A stretch of 64,000 nucleotides of DNA from Lonsdalea britannica (GTDB taxonomy: Bacteria > Pseudomonadota > Gammaproteobacteria > Enterobacterales > Enterobacteriaceae): contig NZ_LUTN01000002.1 in the NCBI RefSeq assembly GCF_002111595.1, positions 124,001 through 188,000 of the forward strand. Reading direction: 5' to 3'. The notes beneath the pieces are model-generated. The model saw only the letters and a program-made list of their open reading frames with translations. It was not told where the DNA came from and searched no databases. The position numbers were made by a program, and so were the translations under genes. This document shows, piece after piece, positions 49,822 through 60,252 of this stretch; the first letter of the stretch is position 1; every line of letters starts with the position of its first letter.

Positions 49822-50544
49822 ATGGAAAATCAACCTAAGTTGAATAGTAGCAAAGAAGTCATCGCTTATCTGGCAGAGCATTTCCCGCTCTGTTTCTCCA
49901 CCGAAGGCGAAGCACGACCGTTAAAAATCGGTATTTTTCAGGATCTGGTCACCCGTGTGCCCGAGTCCGATAACATCAGTAAAACGCAGTTGCGTTCAGC
50001 ATTGAGGCTCTATACCTCCAGCTGGCGTTATCTGTATGGCATCAAGCTGGGAGCACAGCGTGTCGATTTGGACGGTAATCCTTGCGGAGAGCTGGAAGAA
50101 CAGCACGTAGAACATGCGCGCAAACAGCTGGAAGAAGCAAAAGCCCGTGTCCAGGCTCGTCGTGCTGAACAGCAGGCGAAAAAACGGGCTGAAGGGGGCG
50201 ACGCCGCCGAACCTACGCGTAAACGTCCTTCCGCAGGGAAAAATGCTCCCCGCCGCGATAACGCCGCTTCTGCCGCACGTAAGCCACGCCAGCCTTCCTC
50301 TCGTACAGCACAGACTTCCTCATCGGATCAACCGCGCCAGTCTCGTGCGGCTCGAGAAGATCAGCAGGCGCCGCGACAGGCTGTGACGGACATTTCCAGC
50401 CTGCATATCGGCCAGGAAATCAAAGTCAGAGCGGGCAAAAGTGCCATGGATGCCACTGTGCTTGAAGTCGCCAAAGATGGAGTCAGAGTGCAGTTGGCTT
50501 CAGGAATGGCGATGATCGTACGCGCAGAACACTTGCAGTTCTGA
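49822..50544 (+). CDS. proQ: RNA chaperone ProQ
   Basis: Global RNA-binding protein of the FinO family that binds small RNAs and mRNA 3' ends. 240 residues, against 232 in E. coli. The N-terminal FinO domain ([46 protein letters not shown]) is followed by a basic, Arg/Ala/Ser-rich disordered linker and a C-terminal Tudor-like domain ([33 protein letters not shown]). prc starts 19 nt after its stop, the conserved proQ-prc arrangement. Confidence 0.96.
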   Translation: MENQPKLNSSKEVIAYLAEHFPLCFSTEGEARPLKIGIFQDLVTRVPESDNISKTQLRSALRLYTSSWRYLYGIKLGAQRVDLDGNPCGELEEQHVEHARKQLEEAKARVQARRAEQQAKKRAEGGDAAEPTRKRPSAGKNAPRRDNAASAARKPRQPSSRTAQTSSSDQPRQSRAAREDQQAPRQAVTDISSLHIGQEIKVRAGKSAMDATVLEVAKDGVRVQLASGMAMIVRAEHLQF

Positions 50545-50563
50545 TACGGAGGCCAACCTCGGC

Positions 50564-52581
50564 ATGAACAAATTCGTAAAATCGACCGTATTGAGCTGCC
50601 TTCTGTTGGCTGGCAGCAGCTTTGCCAATGAGAACATCACACGAGTCGATCAGATTCCACAGTTGCAGCCGGAAGCGCAGGATGCCACCGTTAGCGAGCG
50701 CGTCTCGTCGCGGTTTTTGCGTTCCCATTACCGGCAATTCATGCTGGATGAACAGTTCTCAGATAAAATTTTTGCTCGCTACCTCAACATGCTCGACTAC
50801 AGCCACAATGTGCTGCTGGCATCTGATGTGGCGCAGTTCGACAAGCGCAAAGGGCAGTTGGGTCAAGATCTGAATAACGGTCGGCTCGATCTACCTTATG
50901 CGTTGTATAACCTGGCGCAGAAACGCCGTTTCGAACGCTATCAATATGCATTGTCACTGCTGAATAAACCGGTGAATCTCACCGGGAACGATTACATCGA
51001 TCTCGATCGAGACAAAGCCCCGTGGCCGCAATCGCAGGACGAGCTGAATCGTCTGTGGGACGCGAAGGTCAAGTTCGACTGGCTCAGTCTGAAACTGACG
51101 GAAAAAAGCGATAGCGAGATCAAAGATATTCTGACCAAACGCTATCAGGCTTCTCTTCGTCGTCTGGTTCAGACCAACAGCGAAGACGTTTTCCAGCTGA
51201 TCATGAATTCGCTCGCGCGTGAGATCGACCCGCATACCAGTTACCTTTCCCCGCGTAATACCGAACAGTTCAATACGGAAATGAGCCTGTCTCTTGAAGG
51301 TATCGGCGCCGTATTGCAGATGGATGAAGATTACGCTGTGATCAATTCCATGGTGCCGGGCGGCCCGGCGATGAAAAGTAAACGCATCGTGGTCGGCGAC
51401 CGTATTGTCGCTGTCGGCCAGACGGGAAAACCGATGGTGGATGTTATCGGATGGCGTTTGGACGATGTTGTTGCGCTGATCAAAGGACCGAAAGGCAGCA
51501 AAGTGCGCCTGGAGATCCTCCCTGCTGGTAAAGGGACGAAAGCCAAAACGGTGACGCTGACGCGTGAGCGTATTCGTCTCGAAGACCGCGCGGTTAAAAT
51601 GACCATCAAAAATGCCGGTCAGGATAAAGTCGGCGTGCTGGATATCCCCGGTTTCTACGTGGGCCTGACTGACGATGTGAAAGTTCAGCTCCAGAAACTG
51701 GAAGCCGAAAACGTCAGCAGCGTCATCATCGACCTGCGCGGCAACGGCGGCGGTGCGCTGACCGAAGCTGTCAGCCTGTCCGGGCTGTTTATTCCTAGCG
51801 GTCCCGTTGTGCAGATCCGCGATAATAACGGCAAGATTCGTGAAGATAGCGATACCGATGCCACCTTGTATTACAAAGGGCCGCTGGTGGTGCTGGTTGA
51901 CCGCTTTAGCGCGTCCGCATCGGAAATCTTCGCCGCTGCAATGCAGGATTACGGACGCGCGTTGATCGTGGGTGAACCGACCTTTGGTAAAGGCACGGTG
52001 CAGCAATATCGATCGTTGAACCGCATTTACGACCAGATGCTGCGTCCGGAATGGCCGGCGCTTGGCTCGGTGCAGTACACAATCCAGAAGTTCTACCGTA
52101 TTAATGGCGGCAGCACCCAGCGCAAAGGCGTCACGCCTGACATCATCATGCCAACTGGGCTGGAAACCATTGAAACCGGGGAGAAATTCGAAGATAACGC
52201 GTTACCGTGGGACAGCATTAAGCCGGCGGATTACACCAAAATGGGTGATTTCTCCTCGCTGTTGCCGGTCCTGAAGACGGATTACGACCAGCGTATCGCC
52301 AAAGATCCGGAGTTCCAATATATCCAGCAGGATGTTGCTCGCTTCAAGGCGCTTAAAGACAAACGCGATCGTGTTTCTCTGAACCTGGTTCAACGGCAGA
52401 AAGAGAATAATGACGATGAAGCCATTCGTCTGCAGCGAATCAACGAGCGTTTGACCCGGCAGGCAAGCCGACGTTGAAGACGTTGGATGCTTTGCCTAAG
52501 GATTATCAGGAGCCGGATCCGTACCTGGATCAGACGGTGCAGATTGCTGAAGATTTAGCTCAGCAAAAGCAGGTTAAATGA
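50564..52581 (+). CDS. prc: Tail-specific periplasmic protease Prc, C-terminal end frameshifted
   Basis: Periplasmic protease that degrades proteins with nonpolar C-termini, processes FtsI and, with NlpI, degrades MepS. A signal peptide (cleavage near SSFA-NEN) and a PDZ domain (EGIGAVLQMDEDYAVINSMV) precede the Ser-Lys dyad (SASASEIFAAAMQDYG and GEPTFGKGTVQQY). The continuous frame stops at 52477 after LTRQASRR. Adding one G in a GG run at 52462-52463 restores QGKPTLKTLDALPKDYQEPD to the TGA at 52579-52581, the E. coli-type end. The restored length is about 672 residues, against 682. The catalytic part is intact. Confidence 0.94.
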
Positions 52582-52600
52582 TAAGTCCTGTCGTATGAAT

Positions 52601-52638
52601 AACAGGCCCTGGCGGATAACGTCGGGGCCTGTTTGTTT
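52601..52638 (+). terminator. Terminator of prc
   Basis: AACAGGCCC / GGGCCTGTT stem with a 15-base loop and a T-rich tail, 20 nt after the restored prc stop at 52581. Confidence 0.7.
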
Positions 52639-52724
52639 CTGCCGCATTTTTTCAAAACATCGACACGCGCGATTATCAACAAATCATCACATTTTCTGTT
52701 TTATTTCGCCTACCTATACCTGTT

Positions 52725-52738
52725 TTGACATGTGTCAA
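52725..52738. promoter_or_regulatory. FNR-like site upstream of feo
   Basis: TTGACATGTGTCAA is a perfect palindrome close to the FNR consensus TTGAT-N4-ATCAA, 116 nt before the first feo gene. E. coli feo is activated by FNR without oxygen. Confidence 0.65.
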
Positions 52739-52762
52739 ACGCCCATCCGCTGACTGAAATAT

Positions 52763-52781
52763 AGTAAGAATTATTCTTACT
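52763..52781. promoter_or_regulatory. Candidate Fur operator upstream of feo
   Basis: AGTAAGAATTATTCTTACT, a perfect 19-bp palindrome between the FNR-like site and feoA, in the position of the E. coli feo Fur box. It matches the Fur consensus only partly. Confidence 0.5.
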
Positions 52782-52853
52782 TGTCTTTTTATCTCGCATA
52801 AAGACAGCCGTTTTAGCACTCCCATATTACCGGGGCAGATTGGAGGTCCGCAG

Positions 52854-53108
52854 ATGACCTTACGTATTCAAACACTACTCGATATTCCTCTTAACACCCA
52901 TAGCGTGGTCGCGCGCATTCGGCTTGCGGGCGAGCAGCAGCAACGCTTAATGGATCTGGGGATCCGCATCGGACGAGATGTCCGGGTCATTCAACGCGAA
53001 GCCAACCAGCCGTTGATGCTGGCCGCTGGAGACAGCCGCATTGCCATCAATTGGGATATGGGCAAACAGGTATGGGTATCGCCACAGCAGTCAGGAAGGA
53101 GTGAATAA
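52854..53108 (+). CDS. FeoA-domain protein, first copy
   Basis: 84 residues with the SH3-like FeoA fold: VVARIRLAGEQQQRLMDLGI, RIGRDVRVIQREANQPLML, SRIAINWDMGKQVWV. It is less like E. coli FeoA than the next gene and lies first in the operon. The ribosome site TGGAGG precedes the ATG. The next FeoA starts one base after its stop. A second FeoA could act as a separate subunit or regulator of FeoB; E. coli has only one. Confidence 0.85.
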   Translation: MTLRIQTLLDIPLNTHSVVARIRLAGEQQQRLMDLGIRIGRDVRVIQREANQPLMLAAGDSRIAINWDMGKQVWVSPQQSGRSE

Positions 53109-53109
53109 T

Positions 53110-53337
53110 ATGTCATTAGAAACCCTGACCGCAGGCACTCACTGGAAAGTCCTGGGATATCAGAAAGGGGAGGCAGATTACCGCAAACGCCTACTGGCGC
53201 TTGGCGTCACACCGGGCGTTCAATTTACGGTTTCTCGGGTGGCCCCGCTGGGCGATCCCATCGAATTGCGTGTGCGTGGCTCCGCCATCAGCGTGCGTAA
53301 AAACGAAGCAAAAATCATGATCTTAGAACAATGTTAA
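53110..53337 (+). CDS. feoA: Ferrous iron transport protein FeoA
   Basis: 75 residues, the same length as E. coli FeoA. WKVLGYQKGEADYRKRLLAL, GVTPGVQFTVSRVAPLGDPI and RVRGSAISVRKNEAKIMIL show the standard FeoA core. A small cytosolic SH3-like protein needed for FeoB-driven Fe(II) uptake. The frame opens upstream inside the first copy; the ATG at 53110 with AGGAG upstream gives the right length. feoB starts 24 nt later. Confidence 0.93.
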   Translation: MSLETLTAGTHWKVLGYQKGEADYRKRLLALGVTPGVQFTVSRVAPLGDPIELRVRGSAISVRKNEAKIMILEQC

Positions 53338-53361
53338 TGCTGCTCAGCGAGTAAGGACGTT

Positions 53362-55682
53362 ATGGATACGCAATCCGTTATTTGTGTCGTAGGTAACCCC
53401 AACTGCGGGAAAACCACGCTTTTCAATGCATTGACTGGGAGTAAACAAACGGTCGGCAACTGGCCGGGCGTGACGGTTGAAAAAAAGGTCGGCGAATGTC
53501 GTCTCAAAGATCGTCAGATAACCCTCGTCGATTTGCCGGGCGTTTACTCGCTCAACCCGGCCTCCGAAAGCTCGGAGGATGAACGCGTCGCACGGGATTA
53601 CATTCTGGCTGGCGAAGCCCAACTGGTGTTGAATATCGTTGATGCCTCCAATCTGGAGCGCAACTTGTACCTCACCTCACAGCTGTTGGACATGAAAGTG
53701 CCGATGGTGGTGGCGGTGAACATGATGGATATCGCCGTGTCCCGCAAGCTGGACATCGATATGGAAGCGCTGCGACGAGAGTTAGGCTGTCCGGTCATCG
53801 CGATTACCGCGACGCAGAAGCGGGGGATCGGTTTGCTGAAGGAGATGTGTCAGGAAGCGCTGGACCATCCCGAAATTCCTCCGGTTGATGTTCCTTACGA
53901 TCCACCGTTGCATGAGGCCGCGCTGTCAATTGCCGACGTGCTGAAACGCCAATCGCCGAAGGTGAACGCTTACTGGTCGGCAATCCAGCTGTTGGAGCGC
54001 GATATCACTGTGCGCGGTCAAATCCCGTCTGATGTGCTCGCGGTGGCCGATCAAAAGGTTGCTGCGCTGGAAGAACACTACGGCGACGAACTGGATATCT
54101 TTCTGGCGGATGCCGTTATCGCTTTGTCGCGTCGATTGCCAACCATGTCGTGGTTCGCCGCGGCGAAGTGTCGGCCACACTGACTGACAAAATCGACCGG
54201 GTTGTACTGCACCGTTTTCTGGGGATACCGATTTTCCTGCTGGTGATGTACCTGATGTTTATCTTCACCATCAATATTGGCAGCGCCTTCATCGACTTCT
54301 TCGACAAAGTGTCCGAAACCCTTTTTGTCAAAGGATTCGGCGAACTCTTGTTGGCGCTCCATTGCCCTGAATGGCTGAAGACGCTGCTTGCCGATGGGGT
54401 AGGCTCCGGGGTTCAGACCGTCTCGACGTTTATCCCGGTCATTGCCTGCCTCTACCTGTTTCTGTCCTATCTGGAAGACTCCGGTTATATGGCGCGAGCC
54501 GCCTTTGTTATGGATCGCTTCATGCGCAGTATCGGGCTGCCGGGTAAAGCTTTTGTACCGCTAATCGTCGGTTTCGGCTGTAACGTGCCTGCCGTGATGG
54601 CGACGCGCACGATGGAAAAGCACAGCGACAGAATCGTCACGGTGATGATGGCGCCGTTTATGTCCTGCGGCGCGCGTCTGCCGGTGTACGTATTGTTTGC
54701 GACGGCGTTATTCACTCAGGGCGGACAGAATCTGGTCTTCGGCCTATACCTGATTGGTATTGCCGCTGCGATTGGCACGGGATTCCTATTAAAAAAGACC
54801 GCACTGCAAGGCGATGCCTCATCCTTTGTCATGGAAATCCCACCCTATCACTTACCCGGTTTGAACAGCGTGCTGGTCAGAACCTGGGAGCGCCTCAAGG
54901 GCTTTGTCCTGCGTGCGGGCAAACTGATTGTCGTGGTCGTGACCGTGCTCAGTTTCTTCAACTCGCTGGGGACTGACGGCACCTTCGGCAACCAGAATAC
55001 CCAGAAATCTGTTCTGTCGGCGATTGGTCAGGAAATTGTGCCGGTATTTAAACCAATGGGGATTTCGCCGGAGAACTGGCCGGCAGCCGTCGGCGTATTC
55101 ACGGGGATTTTCGCCAAAGAAGCGGTCGTAGGGACGTTAGATTCGCTCTACGGCACGATGGCAAGTCAGCAAAGCGGTACCGATGGCGAAGAGGCCGCGC
55201 CATTTAGCCTGTGGGGGGGTATTCAAGAAGCGTTGGCCACGCTGCCGGAAAACTTCGGCAAGTTGGGTGAGGCGTTGTTAAATCCTCTTGGCATCGAAAT
55301 CGGCGATCTGAGTGATACGGCAACCGTCGCGAAGGACAATGAGTTCTCTGTCACCTCACTGACGGTCATTGCTCAACTGTTCGATGGTCGATTGGGCGCA
55401 TTCAGCTATTTGCTGATGGTACTGCTTTACGTGCCGTGTATTGCGGCAGTCTCCGCGATTTGGCGTGAGGTAGGGACTGGCTGGACACTGTTCTGTGTCG
55501 CCTGGACAATCGAGCTGGGCTATGGCGCCGCCGTGTTGGCGTATCAGGGCGGGCGTTTTGCTCAACACCCGCTGTACTCGACAATTGCGATCGCGGGCGT
55601 TGTCGTGATGTGGAGCATGACTGCACTATTGCTGCGTCGTCATGGTTTATCGCAGCAGCAGCTAGCCCAGGATGTGCAATGA
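53362..55682 (+). pseudogene. feoB: Ferrous iron transporter FeoB, one missing base
   Basis: Main Fe(II) transporter, an N-terminal GTPase fused to a polytopic membrane domain. G1 is GNPNCGKTTLFNALTG and G3 is DLPGVYSLNP. The first frame ends at 54183. At 54113-54114 one C is missing (GCCGTTATC should be GCCCGTTATC); restoring it gives DARYRFVASIANHVV and joins the frame that runs to 55682 with the Gate motifs (PLIVGFGCNVPAVMATRTME, MAPFMSCGARLPVYVLF). Restored length is 773 residues, exactly as in E. coli. A sequencing error is likely. Confidence 0.93.
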
Positions 55683-55718
55683 CCCGGCGTCACTGAAAGG
55701 GTCACTAGGGGGTAACGT

Positions 55719-55967
55719 ATGACCTTAATTGAACTGCGCGATTTCGTTCATGCAAAACAAAAAGTCTCGGTGCGCGATATCAGCGCCGCTTTTCATGTCG
55801 AACCCAGCGTGATCGACGGCATGATGGCGATTTGGGTTCGCAAAGGGCTGATTCGCTTCCACGAAGCGGCGGTGAGCACTCAATGCGGCGGCTGTTGCTC
55901 GTGCGATAAAAGTCTTGGCCAGTATTACGAGTGGCTCGACACGCCCTCCGAGATCGCAACGCGCTGA
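55719..55967 (+). CDS. feoC: FeoC, small winged-helix protein of the Feo system
   Basis: 82 residues, against 78 in E. coli. An N-terminal winged-helix region (LIELRDFVHAKQKVSVRDIS, VIDGMMAIWVRKGLIRF) is followed by the C-terminal cysteine cluster CGGCCSCDKS, which binds an Fe-S cluster or metal in family members. FeoC protects FeoB from FtsH in Salmonella and may act as an oxygen or iron sensor. It ends the feo operon, and a terminator follows. Confidence 0.9.
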   Translation: MTLIELRDFVHAKQKVSVRDISAAFHVEPSVIDGMMAIWVRKGLIRFHEAAVSTQCGGCCSCDKSLGQYYEWLDTPSEIATR

Positions 55968-55983
55968 TTGTTCCTCGCTCATC

Positions 55984-56021
55984 TCCCGCTAGATCTGTAT
56001 CAGGTTTAGCGGGATTTTTTT
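55984..56021 (+). terminator. Rho-independent terminator of the feo operon
   Basis: TCCCGCTA / TAGCGGGA stem followed by a run of seven T, 17 nt after the feoC stop. Confidence 0.85.
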
Positions 56022-56242
56022 GTTTCTTTTTTGTTATTCACTTGCGTTGACCGTGTTATTGCCTGCGGCGGTTTTGCTACATACATTCTCACCTGCGTCT
56101 CCTTTTCCGGCGTGCTGCGGCTTCTGCGGCGATTTATAGGCTATCGTTATGTAGCGAAACTAATAAAAACTGATGTGACGCAATATCTACCCGGAGAGCC
56201 CTATTCATAATGCAACCTGCGGTCCATCCAAGGGAGTTAAAG

Positions 56243-57511
56243 ATGGAAAAATTACTCGATCGTTTTTTGAACTATGTATCTTTTGATACCCAATCCAAAT
56301 CCGGCGTTCGGCAGGTGCCGAGTACCGATGGGCAATGGAAGCTGGCACATGTTTTACAACAAGAACTGATGGCCTTGGGATTGGAGCAGGTAACGGTCGG
56401 AAATCATGGCTGTGTTACCGCGACGCTGCCGAGCAATGTCGCCTGGTCTGTCCCCACCATCGGTTTTATCGCCCATATGGACACCTCCCCGGATTACACC
56501 GCTAAACATGTTAATCCGCAGATTGTTGAAAACTATCGCGGCGGCGACATTGCGCTGGGCGTGGGCGAGGAAGTGCTGTCGCCGGTGATGTTCCCCGTAT
56601 TGCATCAACTACTGGGCCACACGCTGATTACCACCGACGGCAAAACGCTGCTGGGCGCTGACGACAAAGCGGGTATTGCCGAGATCATTACCGCGATAGC
56701 GCGTCTGAAAAAGCGACAGATCCCGCATGGCGATATCCGTATCGCTTTCACACCGGATGAAGAAGTGGGCAAAGGCGCTCAGTACTTCGATGTGGAGGGC
56801 TTTGGGGCTGAGTGGGCATACACCGTCGATGGCGGTGGTATCGGCGAGCTGGAGTTTGAAAACTTCAATGCGGCTTCCGCGACGGTAAAAATCGTGGGTA
56901 ACAACGTGCATCCCGGCAGCGCCAAAGGGGTGATGGTCAACGCGTTGACGCTGGCCACTCGTTTCCACCAGCTAGTCCCGGCCGATGAGTCTCCTGAAAA
57001 TACCGAAGGCTATCAGGGCTTTTATCACCTTCACGGCATCAAAGGCACGGTCGAACGGGCGGAGATGAAATACATCATTCGCGATTTCGAACGCAGTGGA
57101 TTCGAACAACGCAAAAAGACCATGATGGATATCGCCGAAAAGGTCGGCAAGGGACTTCACCCTGAGTGCTATATCGAACTGAGCATGAGCGACAGCTACT
57201 ACAACATGCGCGAACAGGTTGAACAGCATCCGCATGTCATCGCGCTGGCGCAGCAGGCCATGCGCAAGTGTGGAATTGAACCGGTCATGAAGCCGATTCG
57301 CGGCGGTACGGATGGCGCGCAGCTGTCATTTCGTGGATTACCGTGTCCCAATTTATTCACCGGCGGCTACAACTACCACGGCAAACATGAGTTCGTGACG
57401 GTAGAAGGCATGGAAAGCGCCGTGGCCGTCATCATGAATATCGCTGAACTGACCGCGCAGAACACGCGTGAATCATCTCAAACGAAGCACAGCTTTGCGG
57501 TGAAGCTCTGA
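56243..57511 (+). CDS. pepT: Peptidase T (tripeptidase)
   Basis: Zinc aminopeptidase that releases the N-terminal residue from tripeptides. 422 residues, against 408 in E. coli, the extra being a C-terminal tail ([15 protein letters not shown]). Metal-ligand motifs of the M20 family are present: [35 protein letters not shown] and YNYHGKHEF. The frame opens 11 codons earlier at 56210; the ATG at 56243 ([20 protein letters not shown]) with GGAG upstream matches the family start. Transcribed alone; the next gene is convergent. Confidence 0.96.
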   Translation: MEKLLDRFLNYVSFDTQSKSGVRQVPSTDGQWKLAHVLQQELMALGLEQVTVGNHGCVTATLPSNVAWSVPTIGFIAHMDTSPDYTAKHVNPQIVENYRGGDIALGVGEEVLSPVMFPVLHQLLGHTLITTDGKTLLGADDKAGIAEIITAIARLKKRQIPHGDIRIAFTPDEEVGKGAQYFDVEGFGAEWAYTVDGGGIGELEFENFNAASATVKIVGNNVHPGSAKGVMVNALTLATRFHQLVPADESPENTEGYQGFYHLHGIKGTVERAEMKYIIRDFERSGFEQRKKTMMDIAEKVGKGLHPECYIELSMSDSYYNMREQVEQHPHVIALAQQAMRKCGIEPVMKPIRGGTDGAQLSFRGLPCPNLFTGGYNYHGKHEFVTVEGMESAVAVIMNIAELTAQNTRESSQTKHSFAVKL

Positions 57512-57567
57512 GTGCGGTTCTTTCGACGTCATGCTTGGTAGGTAAAGAGACTAAAGGGAAGGGTGTG

Positions 57568-57591
57568 ACGCATCCCGATATCGGGATGCGT
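57568..57591. terminator. Palindromic hairpin between pepT and roxA
   Basis: ACGCATCCCGAT / ATCGGGATGCGT, a perfect 24-base palindrome between convergent genes. No T run, so termination strength is uncertain. Confidence 0.55.
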
Positions 57592-57612
57592 GGTTCAATC
57601 GGCGTATCGAGG

Positions 57613-58734
57613 TTAATCCGCGAAGTACCAGTAGCCGTTATTGATTAATGCGGTCAGCTCGGCAAGGAAAGAGGGATCGTCCAACGCGTCTTTAAGCATT
57701 TTGCCGTCGATGACGTAGTGTTCCGCCAGCGCCGACAGTGCCTCCTGATGCGGGCTGTTTAACGGTTCGCCATTAATAAAGCACTGGCCCTCCAGCCAGA
57801 TCACCCGCAACCCGCCGAGTCGGCGCAATGTTTCGCCTTGTTGCATCAACTCGTAGATTTCTCCGGATTGATAAGGCGGCTCCGGCGGCGACACATCCAA
57901 TTCGTGACGCGACTGGGAAATAAACTCGCCAAACCACTGTCTGAACGACTCCGGCTGCTGAACCAGATCCAACATCATCTGCTGAAAACGATCCAGCTCT
58001 TCGGGTTGCACGGTAGCCGGATGTTCACGCGGCGTGATATCCGGATCGCTGTAGCGGTGACTGCCCAATTCACGCGCCAGTACATAATCCGCAAACCCGC
58101 TGACCAACTCTCGTGCGCTCGGCGCCCGGAATCCCACAGAGTAGTTCATCGAATTTTCGAGCGCATAGCCCTCGTGTGGGAAGGCTGGCGGAATATACAG
58201 GATGTCGCCCGGCAGCAGCTCTTCGTCGATGATGGCCTCGAATGGATCGACCTGTAGCAGGTCGGGATGCGGGCAATGTTGCTTCATCGGCACCTTTTCG
58301 CCGACACGCCAACGGCGTCGACCTGTACCCTGAATAATGAAAACGTCGTACTGATCGAGATGTGGACCCACGCCGCCGCCGGGGACGGAGAATGAGATCA
58401 TCAGGTCGTCGATACGCCAGTCGGGAAGATAGCGGAAAGGGCGCATCAGCGCGGAGGAGGGCTCATGCCAATGATCAACGGCTTGCACCAGCAGCGACCA
58501 GTTGGTTTCACCAAGGTGATCGTAACTGTCGAAGGGACCGTGGCTGACGGCCCAGCGTCCGTCCTGATGACTCACCAGGCGGCTGTCCACTTCGTTTTCC
58601 AGCGCTAGTCCGGCCAGTTCGTCAGGACTAAGGGGATCGACAAACGAGGTAAAGCCGCCTTTGATTACCACAGGGCGTTTTTGCCAGTAGCGAGCCAGAA
58701 AATCCGGCCAGTCGAGATTAAGTTGGTAGTCCAT
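57613..58734 (-). CDS. roxA: Ribosomal protein L16 arginine hydroxylase RoxA (YcfD)
   Basis: JmjC-type Fe(II)/2-oxoglutarate oxygenase that hydroxylates Arg81 of ribosomal protein L16. 373 residues, as in E. coli. Iron ligands are the HxD of VGPHLDQYDVFIIQG and a later His in PPAFPHEGYALENS; the Arg/Lys cluster GTGRRRWRVGEKVPMKQHCP is conserved. The ATGATG start offers 58737 or 58734; the second is better spaced from GGAAA and matches E. coli. It lies downstream of phoPQ on the same strand, as in other enterics. Confidence 0.95.
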   Translation of the reverse strand: MDYQLNLDWPDFLARYWQKRPVVIKGGFTSFVDPLSPDELAGLALENEVDSRLVSHQDGRWAVSHGPFDSYDHLGETNWSLLVQAVDHWHEPSSALMRPFRYLPDWRIDDLMISFSVPGGGVGPHLDQYDVFIIQGTGRRRWRVGEKVPMKQHCPHPDLLQVDPFEAIIDEELLPGDILYIPPAFPHEGYALENSMNYSVGFRAPSARELVSGFADYVLARELGSHRYSDPDITPREHPATVQPEELDRFQQMMLDLVQQPESFRQWFGEFISQSRHELDVSPPEPPYQSGEIYELMQQGETLRRLGGLRVIWLEGQCFINGEPLNSPHQEALSALAEHYVIDGKMLKDALDDPSFLAELTALINNGYWYFAD

Positions 58735-58800
58735 CATGCATTTCCATTATCAGAGGGCTGAAGGCGATTATAGCTGAACCGTTGTGTCTGTGCGGACCTT

Positions 58801-60252
58801 TCAGCGGTCGTTTTGATTGAGGTGCTGGCGGCCGAAAATGGCTTCGACTTTGGCGCCGCCCAAAGGGCTTTCGCCGATGATAATCTCTCCCTCATACTGC
58901 TCGATAATCTCTACCGCCACGGCCAGCCCGATGCCTTGACCCGGACGCAGCGTATCCGCGCGTTGGCCCCGTTGGAATATGACTTCGCGTTTGCTGGTCA
59001 GGATGCCGGGCCCATCGTCTTCAACGATTAGATGCAGCATCTGGCCTGAATATTGGGCGCTGATCTCGACGAACTCCAGACTGTATTTGCAGGCGTTATC
59101 GAGGATATTGCCCATCACTTCCATAAAGTCGTTTTTCTCGCCAATGAATGTGGTTTCTGCCGCGATATCGAGGGAAAGAGAGACCCCTTTACGCTGATAC
59201 ACCTTATTGAGGGCGGAGCAGAGGCCGTCCAGCATCGCAGGCACAGAATGGATTTCTCGGGGAATGCTGAGGTGATCCGTATGTACGCTGGCGCGGTGCA
59301 GGTAGTAGCCGATTTGCTGAGAAATCCGACTAATTTGCGTCAGCATCACGGGCTCAGCCTGTTCGATGGTCTGCTCTTTGCCTGTCCGCAGCGCGCGTAG
59401 TGTCGTTTGCAACACGGCCAATGGCGTTTTGAGACTATGGGTCAAGTCGGTCAACGCAGTGCGGTATTTGTGGTAGCGCTGGCGCTCGTTTTTCAGCAGC
59501 GTGTTGAGGTTGCGGACAAGACTATTCAATTCCTGAGGCGGGCGCTCATCCAGATTTTCACGACTGCCGTTTTCGAGCTCCTGTATCTGATTAGCCAGTT
59601 TCTTGATCGGTCTCAGGCTCCAGTGGGCGGCGAGCCACAGCAGAGGAAGTACCAGAAGAAGATGGGCGATAAAGACATAGCGGAACCATTCCCATACGAC
59701 ATCGGCCTGCTGTAATTCTTGCGGAACACGGTCCACAACGACAATGGTCAGCGGCGGCAGGCGGTCGGTGGCGGGATAGACGTTGACGGCCACGGAGTGC
59801 GTAAAAGGCGTTTTGTCTTCCGAATGGTAATCCCGTAGGCGATCTTGGATCGCCGGGCTGCCTTGTAACACGGCATTACTGGTGCCGGTGTCGGTATCCA
59901 GCTCGTGATAATCGGTTTTCGCCAGCCACTCCGGTTTGAACCGCGCCTCCAGCTCGGGCACTGCGCGCTCACGCCAAAGCAGTTTGCCGTTTTGATCGTA
60001 GATGAAGACCAGCGTGGGGTAATTAATGTCGATTTCAGGCGGCGGGGCGATGGTCAGCTGATTATCCCGCCACTGGATCAAACTGTAGAACAGGTTGCTT
60101 TCGCCCCGAAGCAGGCGAAAAGACGTTTTATCAAAGCTGACGCTGTAGCCGACAATAGCAACGCCGCCGTAGGAGAGGGTCAGCGCCAGTACGACGGCGG
60201 CAGTAGCGATCAAGAAGCGAAAGCGCAACGACAGCGGTGATTTCCTACTCAT
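58801..60252 (-). CDS. phoQ: Sensor histidine kinase PhoQ
   Basis: Membrane sensor for low Mg2+, acid pH and cationic peptides; phosphorylates PhoP. 483 residues, against 486 in E. coli. Two transmembrane helices flank a periplasmic PAS-like sensor; HAMP, the H-box ([14 protein letters not shown]) and ATP-binding boxes ([30 protein letters not shown]) follow. The acidic cluster that faces the membrane in E. coli (EDDDDAE before MTHSVAVN) is replaced by a weaker stretch, YHSEDKTPF, before [12 protein letters not shown]. Signal response could differ. It begins directly after phoP. Confidence 0.96.
   Translation of the reverse strand: MSRKSPLSLRFRFLIATAAVVLALTLSYGGVAIVGYSVSFDKTSFRLLRGESNLFYSLIQWRDNQLTIAPPPEIDINYPTLVFIYDQNGKLLWRERAVPELEARFKPEWLAKTDYHELDTDTGTSNAVLQGSPAIQDRLRDYHSEDKTPFTHSVAVNVYPATDRLPPLTIVVVDRVPQELQQADVVWEWFRYVFIAHLLLVLPLLWLAAHWSLRPIKKLANQIQELENGSRENLDERPPQELNSLVRNLNTLLKNERQRYHKYRTALTDLTHSLKTPLAVLQTTLRALRTGKEQTIEQAEPVMLTQISRISQQIGYYLHRASVHTDHLSIPREIHSVPAMLDGLCSALNKVYQRKGVSLSLDIAAETTFIGEKNDFMEVMGNILDNACKYSLEFVEISAQYSGQMLHLIVEDDGPGILTSKREVIFQRGQRADTLRPGQGIGLAVAVEIIEQYEGEIIIGESPLGGAKVEAIFGRQHLNQNDR

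Noticed and set aside
50954-52006. 350-codon frame antisense to prc
   Set aside because: Shadow of prc codons in GC-rich DNA; His/Arg/Gln-rich nonsense sequence.
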